NCBI GenBank assembly: GCA_019359395.1
Contig: JAHHHK010000037.1
Span: forward strand, 1 to 64,000
Source: Komarekiella atlantica HA4396-MV6
GTDB lineage: Bacteria; Cyanobacteriota; Cyanobacteriia; Cyanobacteriales; Nostocaceae
Length of the DNA: 64,000 nucleotides
Direction: 5' to 3'
Part shown: piece by piece, positions 36,621 to 45,141 of the stretch
How the letters are laid out: the number at the start of each line of letters is the position of its first letter
Position numbering within the stretch: position 1 is the first letter of the stretch
The notes under the pieces: generated by a model
What the model was told of the DNA's origin: nothing
What the model saw: the letters and a program-made list of their open reading frames with translations, nothing else
Databases searched by the model: none
Program-made: the position numbers and the translations under genes

Positions 36621-36724
36621 GGTAGTGTGATTGTGTTTTGTGAGTGGATCTGTACAGTTTGTAGAATTCATGTTTCCTTGTCGGCGATCGCCCTAAAAAA
36701 GTCGTGACATGGCAAATCGTCGAG

Positions 36725-37438
36725 TTAAATTGCAGCAGAACGTGCCTCATCCACCTTGAGAGTTGTACCTGTGATGAACTTAGCATCCTCTGAAATCAGG
36801 AAAGCAACCGTTTTAGCAAGCTCTGAGTAAGTCGCTGGACGACCCCACATCAAGTCAGATGGCACATCCCAACCTTCTAACTCTTCCATGCTGTCTGCTA
36901 CAAAAAAGGGAGCCACTGAGTTCATGCGAATTTTATCGGCTCTGTAACGCTTGGCGTACAGCTTGGTGAATCCTTCCATTGCAGCCCGGAGTGTGCCGCT
37001 GAAGGGCGTTCCTAACTCCGGCTCCTGTGAATCACAAGCAGAAATATTGACGATCGCGCCTCCGCCTTGTTGACGTATTGGCTCTGTTACCAGTTTGGCA
37101 ATGCGGACAACGCTTAAAAATAACATCTTAAAATTCTCTATCCACATTTCATCAGAAATATCGAGTAAATCGGGACGGGGCGGGTCGCCAAAACTATTGA
37201 CGACCGCATCAATTCGACCAAATTTATCCAACGTGGTTTGAACCAATCGTTCTAAATCTTGAAAGTTGGACATTGAACCTTGCACAGCAATTCCACCTAA
37301 CTCTTGCGCTAAACCCAAAACACTTTCGCTTCGGGCTAACAAGGAAACTGTATATCCCTGTGCTGCCAACTCTCGCGCACAGCCTGCCCCAATTCCACGA
37401 CTCGCCGCTGTAACAATCACAACCTTGTTTGAATTCAT
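36725..37438 (-). CDS. Short-chain dehydrogenase/reductase-like protein lacking the YxxxK motif
   Basis: 237 residues. The Rossmann start is VVIVTAASRGIGAG; NSFGDPPRP replaces the usual NNAG, and where YxxxK is expected the sequence reads TPFSGTLRAAMEGFTK, so the catalytic Tyr and Lys are missing. The C-terminal MNSVAPFFVADSM is otherwise normal. It may be a non-catalytic or unusually catalysed SDR; the nearest active relatives are FabG-like. Upstream about 240 bases after the MITE copy, downstream of nothing related. The ATG at 37438 is well placed. Confidence 0.78.
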   Translation of the reverse strand: MNSNKVVIVTAASRGIGAGCARELAAQGYTVSLLARSESVLGLAQELGGIAVQGSMSNFQDLERLVQTTLDKFGRIDAVVNSFGDPPRPDLLDISDEMWIENFKMLFLSVVRIAKLVTEPIRQQGGGAIVNISACDSQEPELGTPFSGTLRAAMEGFTKLYAKRYRADKIRMNSVAPFFVADSMEELEGWDVPSDLMWGRPATYSELAKTVAFLISEDAKFITGTTLKVDEARSAAI

Positions 37439-37762
37439 TTTCTCGCCTCAATGCATTGACCTAAAATCAGACTAGCCTTTGCTCATTAGTCTCTATCCTG
37501 GCAAACATCTGTGCTTGACACGAACCAACTCCCCGAACTGATTGCCTTCGTTGAAGGTATAGAGTCCAACAGTTTTAGTGCAGTTTCTTTGTTCTACGAG
37601 AAACATATATCTTACTCTACGCAATAAGATTGCCAAGTCTTGAGGCGTTTATACAGCTTGCGATCGCCTACGGCGGGCAGGTATGCGATCGCCAGAAAAT
37701 TATACTTGCTTTTTACCACCTACACTATATAGATAGACTTGCTGTCAAGAAAGCACAATAAC
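37439..37762. other. Divergent intergenic region, SDR / TonB-like
   Basis: 324 bases containing two promoters in principle. HIP1-type GCGATCGC and CGATCGCC at about 37660-37693 are the only recognisable motifs. An open minus frame overlaps but lacks support. Confidence 0.4.
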
Positions 37763-39172
37763 ATGGCTAAGTCTCATCAATTCCAGCTTGATAGGAAAGA
37801 TAAACCAACAGAACTACTCTTTTGTCTGTTTACTTCCATCCTCCTGCATTTTTTTCTGTTTATTGCAGCCAATTATTGGCTAAGGTCTGTTGCATCTGAG
37901 CAAAGGCAAGCGTCTTCTCAAGCAATTCCCATTGAGTACGTTGAAGTTCCTCCTGATGAAACTAAGACACCGAAAAAAACCTTAAAACGGGCTGCCAATA
38001 ATTCTGTTGGAAAAGGGCAAGTTTCAAGACCCAATAACTTAAGTGCTCCCACAGTAAAGGCATTGCCACCAAAATTGACCCGCTCTACACCACCAGCATC
38101 AAGTTCTACACCAACGGTAGTTACTCCTGCACCAGCCAAAATTCAACCTCGAAAACTCGCGGCTGCTCCCACTACCACACCACCAGCACCAAGTCCTGCA
38201 CCAACGGTAGTTACCCCTGCACCAGCCAAAATTCAACCTCGAAAACTCGCGGTTGCTCCTACCACCACACCAACAGCACCAAGTCCTACGACTACACCAG
38301 CCAAAATTCAACCTCGAAAACTCGCGGTTGCTCCTACCACCACACCAACAGCACCAAGTCCTACGACTACACCAGCCAAAATTCAACCTCGAAAACTCGC
38401 GGTTGCTCCTACCAGCGCACCACAAGCACCAAGTCCTGCGACTACACCAGCCAAAATTCAACCTCGAAAACTCGCGGTTGCTCCTACCACCACACCAACA
38501 GCACCAAATCCTGCGACTACACCAGCCAAAATTCAACCTCGAAAACTCGCGGTTGCTCCTACCACCACACCAACAGCACCAAGTCCTACGACTACACCAG
38601 CCAAAATTCAACCTCGAAAACTCGCGGTTGCTCCTACCACCACACCACAAGCACCAAGTCCCACATCTGAGCAGTTGGAGAATAGCGCTACCCCGCGTAA
38701 ACCATCTCAAGTCCAGCCAGCTTTAAAATCGGGCGCAGCAAGCCGCTTGGGTGGGCCAGTTAGTTTATCTAATCGTGATTTTGGGGGCAATTATTTTGCA
38801 GCCTCACCTAATTCCAACCGCTTCAATCCAGATTTTAATGGCGTTGATGCTCGTCAAGATACAGACTTAGGCCCTTACCTAAAAGAATTACAACGACAAG
38901 TGAGGCAGCAATGGATACCTGAACTCACTCAATCTTCTCGGCGGTCAGTGCTTCACTTCACTGTTAATCGCTCAGGTCAGGTGAGCAATCTCCGAATTGC
39001 GCGAACTTCTGGATTTGGCGTTACCGATGAAGCAGCAGTCAGCGCTGTTAAGCGAGCTGCACCCTTCATACCTTTGCCAACAAGCTATAGAGGGAATAAC
39101 ATCTCTATTGAATTTACGTTTGTTATCAACGTTTATGGCGAATTAGATCTACAAGGTAGTGGGCAAAACTAA
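37763..39172 (+). CDS. TonB-family energy transducer with tandem Pro-rich repeats
   Basis: 469 residues from ATG 37763; a TTG 24 bases earlier is possible. An N-terminal membrane anchor LLFCLFTSILLHFFLFIAAN (about 20-40) is followed by a periplasmic Pro-rich linker. The linker holds seven tandem 25-30-residue repeats of the PAKIQPRKLAVAPTTTPTAP type (about 125-305). The C-terminal TonB domain (about 375-469) has LKELQRQVRQQWIPELTQ, GQVSNLRIARTSGFGVTDEA and FTFVINVYG. It should pair with ExbBD and TonB-dependent receptors for siderophore or cobalamin uptake, but none is nearby. The Ala/Thr/Pro linker would span the periplasm. Confidence 0.85.
   Translation: MAKSHQFQLDRKDKPTELLFCLFTSILLHFFLFIAANYWLRSVASEQRQASSQAIPIEYVEVPPDETKTPKKTLKRAANNSVGKGQVSRPNNLSAPTVKALPPKLTRSTPPASSSTPTVVTPAPAKIQPRKLAAAPTTTPPAPSPAPTVVTPAPAKIQPRKLAVAPTTTPTAPSPTTTPAKIQPRKLAVAPTTTPTAPSPTTTPAKIQPRKLAVAPTSAPQAPSPATTPAKIQPRKLAVAPTTTPTAPNPATTPAKIQPRKLAVAPTTTPTAPSPTTTPAKIQPRKLAVAPTTTPQAPSPTSEQLENSATPRKPSQVQPALKSGAASRLGGPVSLSNRDFGGNYFAASPNSNRFNPDFNGVDARQDTDLGPYLKELQRQVRQQWIPELTQSSRRSVLHFTVNRSGQVSNLRIARTSGFGVTDEAAVSAVKRAAPFIPLPTSYRGNNISIEFTFVINVYGELDLQGSGQN
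38125..38665 (+). repeat. Seven tandem 75-bp repeats inside the TonB-like gene
   Basis: Units of 75 bases (first units 90) starting at CCAGCCAAAATTCAACCTCG recur at about 75-base spacing. Sequence identity between copies is very high (unit starts at 38223, 38298, 38373, 38448, 38523 and 38598, with the first, longer unit at 38133), so recent expansion or homogenisation is likely. Copy number may vary between strains. Confidence 0.9.
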
Positions 39173-39212
39173 TGTTATGCCGATTCGATTAATGATTTAA
39201 ACAAATCGTTTG

Positions 39213-39241
39213 GTAGAGACGTTGCATTGCAACGTCTCTAC
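39213..39241. repeat. Palindrome GTAGAGACGTTGCA-T-TGCAACGTCTCTAC, copy B
   Basis: Perfect 14-bp arms with a 1-nt centre. Between the convergent tonB-like and devA-like genes, its right end reaches the devA stop codon, so it may terminate both transcripts. Matches copy A at 35131. Confidence 0.8.
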
Positions 39242-39936
39242 TACGATGATCTATCTCTCACTAATAAACAACCATCTTCGAGATGAATGATGCGAAGGGC
39301 GATATCTAGAATCCGGTTGTCATGAGTAACGAGTAGGATAGTGCAGCCTTGTTCTTTGGCAAGGCTTTGCATCAGTTCCACTACATCCCGCCCTGATTTC
39401 TTGTCAAGTGATGCTGTTGGTTCGTCAGCAAGAACAATTTTCGGATTCGCCACCAAGGCGCGAGCGATCGCAACTCTTTGCTTTTGACCATTAGATAAAT
39501 TTTCTGGGTAGTAGTTAACGCGATTTCCTAATCCTACTGCTTCTAACATTCGCACAGCTTTTGCCCGTTTTGCTTTCCAAGATAAGCGGTCGTGCAATTC
39601 TAAAGACATTTCGACATTTTGCCGCGCTGTCAAGCTTTCCAAGAGGTTATGTGCTTGAAAAATATACCCAATCTGCCGCCGTGTTTTGATTAATTGGTTT
39701 TGCTCGGCGTTGCAGAGTTCCTGACCAATGACTTTTAAACTACCGTGCTGACAAGAGCGCAATCCACCAATCAACGACAATAAAGTGGTTTTTCCTGACC
39801 CAGACGGCCCAGTCATAATTACTATTTCACCTGGGTTAATGTCTAAGTTGATATTAAATAGAATTTGTTTACGTAAGCTGCCTTTACCAAAAAAGTGATT
39901 AATATTTTGAATAGAGATAATAGATTTGTTATTCAT
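39241..39936 (-). CDS. devA: DevA-type ABC transporter ATPase
   Basis: 231 residues, MNNKSIISIQNINHFFGKGS. Walker A GPSGSGKTTLLS, Q-loop FQAHNLL, signature LSNGQKQRV (LSNGQ in place of LSGGQ), Walker B IVLADEPTASLDKKS and H-loop LVTHDNRI are intact. DevA-type ATPases form a MacB-like tripartite exporter with DevC and DevB. The original DevBCA exports heterocyst glycolipids via TolC (HgdD); this is a paralogue whose substrate is unknown. Last of the DevB-DevC-DevA order on the minus strand, 36 bases after devC. Confidence 0.88.
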   Translation of the reverse strand: MNNKSIISIQNINHFFGKGSLRKQILFNINLDINPGEIVIMTGPSGSGKTTLLSLIGGLRSCQHGSLKVIGQELCNAEQNQLIKTRRQIGYIFQAHNLLESLTARQNVEMSLELHDRLSWKAKRAKAVRMLEAVGLGNRVNYYPENLSNGQKQRVAIARALVANPKIVLADEPTASLDKKSGRDVVELMQSLAKEQGCTILLVTHDNRILDIALRIIHLEDGCLLVRDRSS

Positions 39937-39972
39937 AACAAACTTGATGAATCATGAGCCAGATGACGAATT

Positions 39973-41130
39973 TTAAAAGATATCTGCCGGGTCTGCTGAG
40001 TCTAACTTTCGCATTGCGATCGCCCCAGAGATTAAACACATAATAATCGTCAATATCAAAACTTGAATTACGCGCTCAGAAGTCATAAACAGCGGTAACT
40101 TTGTAGCATTTCGTGTCAAGCCATACATACCAAAAGAAATCAAACAACCAGGAATATAACCAAGTACAGCCAATATCAATGCTTGTTGAAATACAACAGA
40201 CAATAAGTAGACATTACGAAACCCCATTGCTTTAAGTGTGGCGTATTCAGCAATGTGATCCATAACATCACTATAAATAATTTGATAAACAATAATCACA
40301 CCAACTAAAAATCCGATTGTGACACCCAAAGAGAAAATAAAACCGATCGCGCCATTCTCTTGCCAATATTTCTTCTCAAAATCAATAAACTCTTGACGGG
40401 TAAGAACTCTCACATCGTCAGGTAGATAAGACTGCAACTCTTTAACTACTGTATTCTGCTCACTACCAGGTTTTAGCTTAATTAAACCAAGATTAACTTT
40501 ACCCGCTTGCTGTGTCGAAAAAATTCGCAAGAAGTTTTGGTCACTAGTAATCACACTGGCATTAGCAACAAAAGATGCACCAACCTCATACAATCCGCGA
40601 ATTGTAACTTTACGTCCTTGCAGTTCAGTTGTTACAGGTTTGCCTTCAGCGACTTGAGCGATCGCAGCTTGATATTTACCGTTAGCGTTACGGTCAAATA
40701 ATAGCGTGTTTGGATATTTGATCAGATCCAAACTTTGATTAACTTCTGGCAAGTTGAATGCAGGTTGTTCTGGGTTAAAGCCTATAATTAGAATTGATTC
40801 ATCAAGCTTAGTTTCAAGACTCTTCCAAACTCCTAAGCGGATATAAAGGGGATTGACTGATTCGACCTCTGACAAGTTAGCAGCTTGAAACAAACGACGC
40901 CGAGGGAAAGAACTAAGAAGTCCCAAGTTTTGAGCTTGGCGACTAATTACTACCAAATCTGTTTGTAGAAGTACATGAAAGCGGGTGTTACTGTCATATA
41001 AAGCCGACTGAAAGCCTAACTGCATCAACATGAGAAAGTTAGCAAAAGTAATTCCACAAAGAGCAATAATAAAACGCCCCTTTTGCTTCATTAGTTGTAG
41101 CCAAGCTAATGGAATATTGCGTTTAAACAT
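39973..41130 (-). CDS. devC: DevC-type ABC transporter permease
   Basis: 385 residues. MFKRNIPLAWLQLMKQKGRF begins with the cytoplasmic helix and first span; a large periplasmic domain at about 45-265 is followed by spans at about 260-290, 315-340 and 350-370, the MacB/FtsX topology. GFIFSLGVTIGFLVGVIIVY and DHIAEYATLKAMGF match DevC. It would use the DevA ATPase to drive substrate through DevB and a TolC-like channel. A paralogue of the heterocyst-glycolipid exporter; no proof of its own cargo. Confidence 0.9.
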   Translation of the reverse strand: MFKRNIPLAWLQLMKQKGRFIIALCGITFANFLMLMQLGFQSALYDSNTRFHVLLQTDLVVISRQAQNLGLLSSFPRRRLFQAANLSEVESVNPLYIRLGVWKSLETKLDESILIIGFNPEQPAFNLPEVNQSLDLIKYPNTLLFDRNANGKYQAAIAQVAEGKPVTTELQGRKVTIRGLYEVGASFVANASVITSDQNFLRIFSTQQAGKVNLGLIKLKPGSEQNTVVKELQSYLPDDVRVLTRQEFIDFEKKYWQENGAIGFIFSLGVTIGFLVGVIIVYQIIYSDVMDHIAEYATLKAMGFRNVYLLSVVFQQALILAVLGYIPGCLISFGMYGLTRNATKLPLFMTSERVIQVLILTIIMCLISGAIAMRKLDSADPADIF

Positions 41131-41201
41131 ATTGAAGGTTATAAGAGTTGTTCTTTGTCATTAGTCATTTGTGTTTACACAAGACAAAGGAAAAATGACA
41201 A

Positions 41202-42416
41202 TTACAAATCAATCTCGACGTTGACTTGAAGGTTTGTAAAACGAGCTACTTGATTACTAGCAGCTTTATCCAAACGAATTTTGACCTCAATTACTCTGGC
41301 ATCTGTCGCCGCTGTTGGGTCGCTATCCAGCACATCTTTTTTAGCCACTGTTAAGCCAATTTGATCAACTGTGCCTCTTAACTGACTAGGAAAGGCATTG
41401 CTAGAACTGGTAATACTGGCAGTTTGACCTGGACGAATCTTGGCAATATCACTTTCGTAAATCTCTGCAATAGCATACATTTGGTCAGTTTGACCAAGTT
41501 CTACAATTCCTTCACTACCGATTGTTTCTCCAGGATGAGCTTGAACCCGTAGAATTTGACCGGCTTTTGGTGCGCGGATGTATGCCAATTCGAGTTCGGC
41601 GCGAATCTTCTCAACTGTTGCAACAGCGCTATCTACCTCTGCTTGTGCGGTTGCGATATCTGTAGGACGCACTTCGGCTGTTTTATTTAAGGTAGCTTTG
41701 GCTTCTTGAATCTGTGCAGTGAGTGTGCGTTTAGTTCGCTCTAAGCCTGCTTTGGCACTATTTAGCTGCTCTTGGGCGGTTGTGAGAGCTAATCTGCGAG
41801 TATCTAGTGCTGAAGCTGCGATCGCTCCCTCATTATACAGAGTTTGATTGCGGCGAAGTTCTATCTCTGCATTCTCCAACTCTGCTTTCAGACGAGCGAT
41901 GGTGGCTTGCTGGCTTTGGATTTCACCATCTAAATTTGCTTGTACATTTCTAACAGTTGCTTGTATGGCTGCTAGTTCACCTTGTTTTGCGCCTGCCTTT
42001 ACTTGAGCAAGACGAAATTGAGCAACTTGAACTTGCTTTTGCGATTCTACCAAGTTAGCTTGCAGGCGATCGCGATTATCCAAGATAGCAATGATTTGTT
42101 GCGCTCTTACCTTTTTGCCTTCATCAACCAACAATTCAGCCACACGGCTACCACTACCAAAGCTAGGATTAGTAGGAGCAGAAATCTTAATCACATCACC
42201 TGCTGGCTCCAACCTTCCTAGTGCATTAACTTTTGGTGCAACAGGCTGACTAACTTGTGAAATGACTGCTGGACGTTTAGCCGTAGCTGATAGACGGGCT
42301 AAATAGAACACGCCTACCCCTATCCCTACCATACAAGCAATACCCAAAATGACTAACCAATGAAAATTGGCTGGAAATAAAGACCGTTTACTAATTTCCT
42401 CAGAATCTTGCAACAT
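41202..42416 (-). CDS. devB: DevB-type HlyD-family membrane-fusion protein
   Basis: 404 residues. One N-terminal span (HWLVILGIACMVGIGVGVFY), lipoyl/biotinyl halves (GRLEPAGDVIKISAP and AYIRAPKAGQILRVQAHPGE), and a long alpha-hairpin coiled coil (about 105-275) rich in Ala/Gln/Glu, as in DevB/MacA. ATG 42416 is the only good start. It bridges the inner-membrane DevCA and an outer-membrane factor. With DevC and DevA it forms a complete three-gene exporter directly downstream of the FAD oxidase and Rieske genes on the same strand. Confidence 0.9.
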   Translation of the reverse strand: MLQDSEEISKRSLFPANFHWLVILGIACMVGIGVGVFYLARLSATAKRPAVISQVSQPVAPKVNALGRLEPAGDVIKISAPTNPSFGSGSRVAELLVDEGKKVRAQQIIAILDNRDRLQANLVESQKQVQVAQFRLAQVKAGAKQGELAAIQATVRNVQANLDGEIQSQQATIARLKAELENAEIELRRNQTLYNEGAIAASALDTRRLALTTAQEQLNSAKAGLERTKRTLTAQIQEAKATLNKTAEVRPTDIATAQAEVDSAVATVEKIRAELELAYIRAPKAGQILRVQAHPGETIGSEGIVELGQTDQMYAIAEIYESDIAKIRPGQTASITSSSNAFPSQLRGTVDQIGLTVAKKDVLDSDPTAATDARVIEVKIRLDKAASNQVARFTNLQVNVEIDL

Positions 42417-42608
42417 TCTCTAATACCTTATATGGCACTCCTAAGTAATTCGTGAAACAACAGATAAGTTTCTCATTACTCTCTGCGCCTCTGTCTTGGA
42501 AAGTTCTGTTCGCCGGAAACCGGCGCACCCTGCGGGAAGCAAGCTACAGACTTTCCGCTGCGTCTCTGCGTGATAAAATTCCAATTTTCAAACATTAGTG
42601 CAAAAAAT
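42417..42608. repeat. Palindromic repeat spacer between FAD oxidase and DevB genes
   Basis: 190 bases containing GTTCGCCGGAAACCGGCGCA and a TGCGGGAAGC block flanked by TCTCTGCGCCTCTGTCTTGG / CGCTGCGTCTCTGCGTG arms. These are dispersed repeats; the interruption argues that devBCA may have its own promoter. Confidence 0.5.
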
Positions 42609-44027
42609 CTAACATGATTGAATATAAGCCTTGTTCATATTTTCCTCTACCACCTGCTCATACTTAAAAAAGCCAGGATTAAGTATCCCACGCGGGTCAT
42701 ATTTCCTCTTAATTTCATTAACTTTAGACCAGTAATCACCAAATTGGAGTCTCCATTGTGGAAGCTCAAAATCTACCCAAGTCGCCATATATCTTTTGCC
42801 ACCCATTTGGAAGCCAAGGTTAGTTAGTAAATTTAATTGCTCTAGAACAGGTTTAACTTGAGCTTTAGGGACAGTGGGATACATTCCAAACCCAATAATC
42901 AAATCTTCATCGGGTAAAGGAAACATAGGCATTTTATTATTGTGTGAAAGTAGACAAAACGAGCCTATAGGTATAGTCCGAAAGTCTATGAAAGAAGGTA
43001 TGCGTTGCAGAGCAATATCGATGTATTCTTTTGCTTTTGATGCTGGCAAAAGAACGTCTATCCAAGAGTTAGCTTTATCTACAGGATGAGATACTTGTGC
43101 TATTGGTTGAATGAACTTATCAAAAGTAAGGTCTTCAGTATAGATGTGACGGTAAAAACTTAAATTAGATAGTAACTTATCTGCATTTATATCCTTCTCA
43201 GAATCTACTTCAAGAGTAATCTGCATCCTATAAAACCACTGAACTATAGGCTTTATCCTATTTTCGCTTGCCCTAGATAATCCTAATAGACATGGAGAAA
43301 ACAAAGATACCAATCCATCTACAAGTCCTTCTGATATTAGGAAACGTTCATCATTTAATAGCGAATCTAAATCGTCATAACAAAGAAAATAGCTGCGAGT
43401 GAAGGAACGGTATTTTCTAAGTTTATTTTGAACCTTGGTTATAATACCAAACTGACCATAACCACAAAGAACATGATAGAAAAGTTCGCTATTTGTTTCT
43501 GGCGTACACCAAACAATATCTCCTGTTCCCGTTACGACTTCTAGACCAAGACAATTATCAGCTTGAGAGCCATAACGAAAAGAACTTAAACCTAAACCAC
43601 CAGCAGAGAGAGTTCCCCCTAATGTAACCTCAAAGTTATTTGTAAGAACAGGAGGAATCACGCCGTGTGGTATTGAAGTATCAACAATTTGCTTCCAAGT
43701 AACACCAGCATCAGATGTGAAACAAAGCTCATCCGGGCAGAAATCATAAATTTGATTGAGATTCCTCATATCTAAGAGGATTCCACCTTGGTTCAAAGAT
43801 TGACCACTTAAAGAATGTCCCGCAGCCCTTGACGAAATAGTTAACTCTTGCTCAACAGCATATTTAATGGCTTTAGCAACATCATGAGAATTTTGAGGAC
43901 GAACAACAATTAAAGGTTGTTTTTGAATAATGCCGCCAAAATCTTGAGAAACCGCCTCTAATTCTTCTTTTATATTACTAACATCACCGTCAATAAGATG
44001 TTTTAAATCTGAGATAATATTCTTCAT
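42609..44027 (-). CDS. FAD-linked oxidase, cytokinin-dehydrogenase-like (PCMH fold)
   Basis: 472 residues. The FAD-binding part (about 30-210) has VVRPQNSHDVAKAIKYAVEQ and RAAGHSLSGQSLNQGG; His71 in GHS corresponds to the His that binds FAD covalently in cytokinin dehydrogenases. EVTLGGTLSAGGLGLSSFRY and CGYGQFGIITKV follow. The C-terminal KRKYDPRGILNPGFFKYE resembles the family's terminal motif. It should oxidise an amine or alcohol with O2 or a quinone as acceptor. Real cytokinin substrates cannot be claimed; in this cluster it may oxidise a pathway intermediate. Ends 192 bases before the exporter, 118 bases after the ATC-hydrolase-like gene. Confidence 0.85.
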   Translation of the reverse strand: MKNIISDLKHLIDGDVSNIKEELEAVSQDFGGIIQKQPLIVVRPQNSHDVAKAIKYAVEQELTISSRAAGHSLSGQSLNQGGILLDMRNLNQIYDFCPDELCFTSDAGVTWKQIVDTSIPHGVIPPVLTNNFEVTLGGTLSAGGLGLSSFRYGSQADNCLGLEVVTGTGDIVWCTPETNSELFYHVLCGYGQFGIITKVQNKLRKYRSFTRSYFLCYDDLDSLLNDERFLISEGLVDGLVSLFSPCLLGLSRASENRIKPIVQWFYRMQITLEVDSEKDINADKLLSNLSFYRHIYTEDLTFDKFIQPIAQVSHPVDKANSWIDVLLPASKAKEYIDIALQRIPSFIDFRTIPIGSFCLLSHNNKMPMFPLPDEDLIIGFGMYPTVPKAQVKPVLEQLNLLTNLGFQMGGKRYMATWVDFELPQWRLQFGDYWSKVNEIKRKYDPRGILNPGFFKYEQVVEENMNKAYIQSC

Positions 44028-44145
44028 ATAAATAATCCTGAAAATTATGATTTAAAAATTATGTGAAATATTTAATTCTTGACTAATGAATTTAATGGCG
44101 ATCGCCTTAAACTTACGAGTTTAAAAAACTGTAAACTTAATTTAA

Positions 44146-44769
44146 TTAACGCATTTTTAGCATCTTTATACCAATACTGATCAAACTAGGAACTAGTCCC
44201 AATAAATCTATGACACGGTTTAATAATTGAGCAAAAACGCTTTGCGTTGGTGTAGTTGACGCTATCGTTTTCTTTATAGGTCTTTCATACTTAAATACAC
44301 AAACACAATCACCTTCTGCTTGTTTACTAAGAATCACCGCTTTGATACCAGGAAAAGCTCTTTTAGTTGCTTCTTGTTCCATCTCACAGAATACACGACA
44401 TGGCTGAGCGAAACCATATTCTTTAGCGATAGATAAAACTGGACAAACCCTTTGAATTTCCAATGCTGCGTCTGTTCCATTTTGAGAAATATCTACTATT
44501 TCCATAACAAACCCCATCAGCCCTAGCAACGGAGCTGCTTTCTTAAAACCTTGAGCTAGGGTATTGTTATCAATGAAAGTACCCATCAACGCTTTTTGTT
44601 GTTGAGGATATTTTTCCATCATCTTTTCAAAAGCGGCTTTGTCTCCTATTTCTTCTACCAGTTTTTTGTATCTTATAAATCTATTTCTGAACAATTTTAT
44701 AGCTTTAGATTCATCAATATTGATGATATCTTCCATTCTCAGGTTGCCTGTAACTAAATCATTTTCCAT
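44146..44769 (-). CDS. ATC-hydrolase-like protein (L-2-amino-thiazoline-4-carboxylate hydrolase family)
   Basis: 207 residues. The distinguishing part is about 100-175: RVCPVLSIAKEYGFAQPCRV, FCEMEQEATKRAFPGIKAVI and KQAEGDCVCVFKYERP, with the Cys/Glu pattern C..YG..C..FCE...GD.C of the family. The N-terminal half is helical. The last about 30 residues (FAQLLNRVIDLLGLVPSLIS) form a hydrophobic tail that may bind a membrane. The named activity opens a thiazoline ring, but most homologues are untested, so a different hydrolytic or binding role is quite possible. Minus strand, between hemF and the FAD oxidase. Confidence 0.65.
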   Translation of the reverse strand: MENDLVTGNLRMEDIINIDESKAIKLFRNRFIRYKKLVEEIGDKAAFEKMMEKYPQQQKALMGTFIDNNTLAQGFKKAAPLLGLMGFVMEIVDISQNGTDAALEIQRVCPVLSIAKEYGFAQPCRVFCEMEQEATKRAFPGIKAVILSKQAEGDCVCVFKYERPIKKTIASTTPTQSVFAQLLNRVIDLLGLVPSLISIGIKMLKMR

Positions 44770-44829
44770 GTTGATTACTCTCTTTAATTACATTCATTAT
44801 CATCATAAAATCGTCTTGGATAGTAAACT

Positions 44830-45069
44830 TTACCTGCTGGCATAAAAGCACAGCCAAATTATCCAAACAAGCATATATCTACAAACATTAAGGCAGGATA
44901 ACGCAATGTCTATTTCGAGTTCGCTTGTTATATCTCTGTGCCATCTTGCCTTTTCAATAAGAAAGTTTTTTGCTGTTTTTTGTAAAGGCTGTTTGTAATT
45001 CTCAGAGCGATTACTCAACGCAATCTTAGCTTTTGATTGCCTCACATCCACCAATTTTGTTTTTCTCAT
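44830..45069 (-). CDS. Doubtful small gene between hemF and the ATC-hydrolase-like gene
   Basis: 79 residues, MRKTKLVDVRQSKAKIALSN, with a C-terminal Cys/Trp-rich hydrophobic stretch (CRYMLVWIIWLCFYASR). There is no good RBS and no family match. It lies within a 370-base gap of the cluster in the right orientation, and is listed because the gap otherwise holds nothing. It could be a chance frame. Confidence 0.25.
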   Translation of the reverse strand: MRKTKLVDVRQSKAKIALSNRSENYKQPLQKTAKNFLIEKARWHRDITSELEIDIALSCLNVCRYMLVWIIWLCFYASR

Positions 45070-45141
45070 CTCAGCAATGACTATTTATTTTCTTTGCATA
45101 AGGTGACTATAAATCCCGAATAACTATCAGTATCGAGAAAT

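Noticed and set aside
37739-37762. TTG start of the TonB-like gene (MLSRKHNN)
   Set aside because: The ATG at 37763 is the more plausible start; the TTG adds only eight residues with no conserved content.
38099-38710. Long minus-strand frame with Cys/Trp-rich repeats opposite the TonB-like gene
   Set aside because: It is the antisense of the 75-bp repeats, has no start context and no family; repeat periodicity in multiples of 3 keeps it open.
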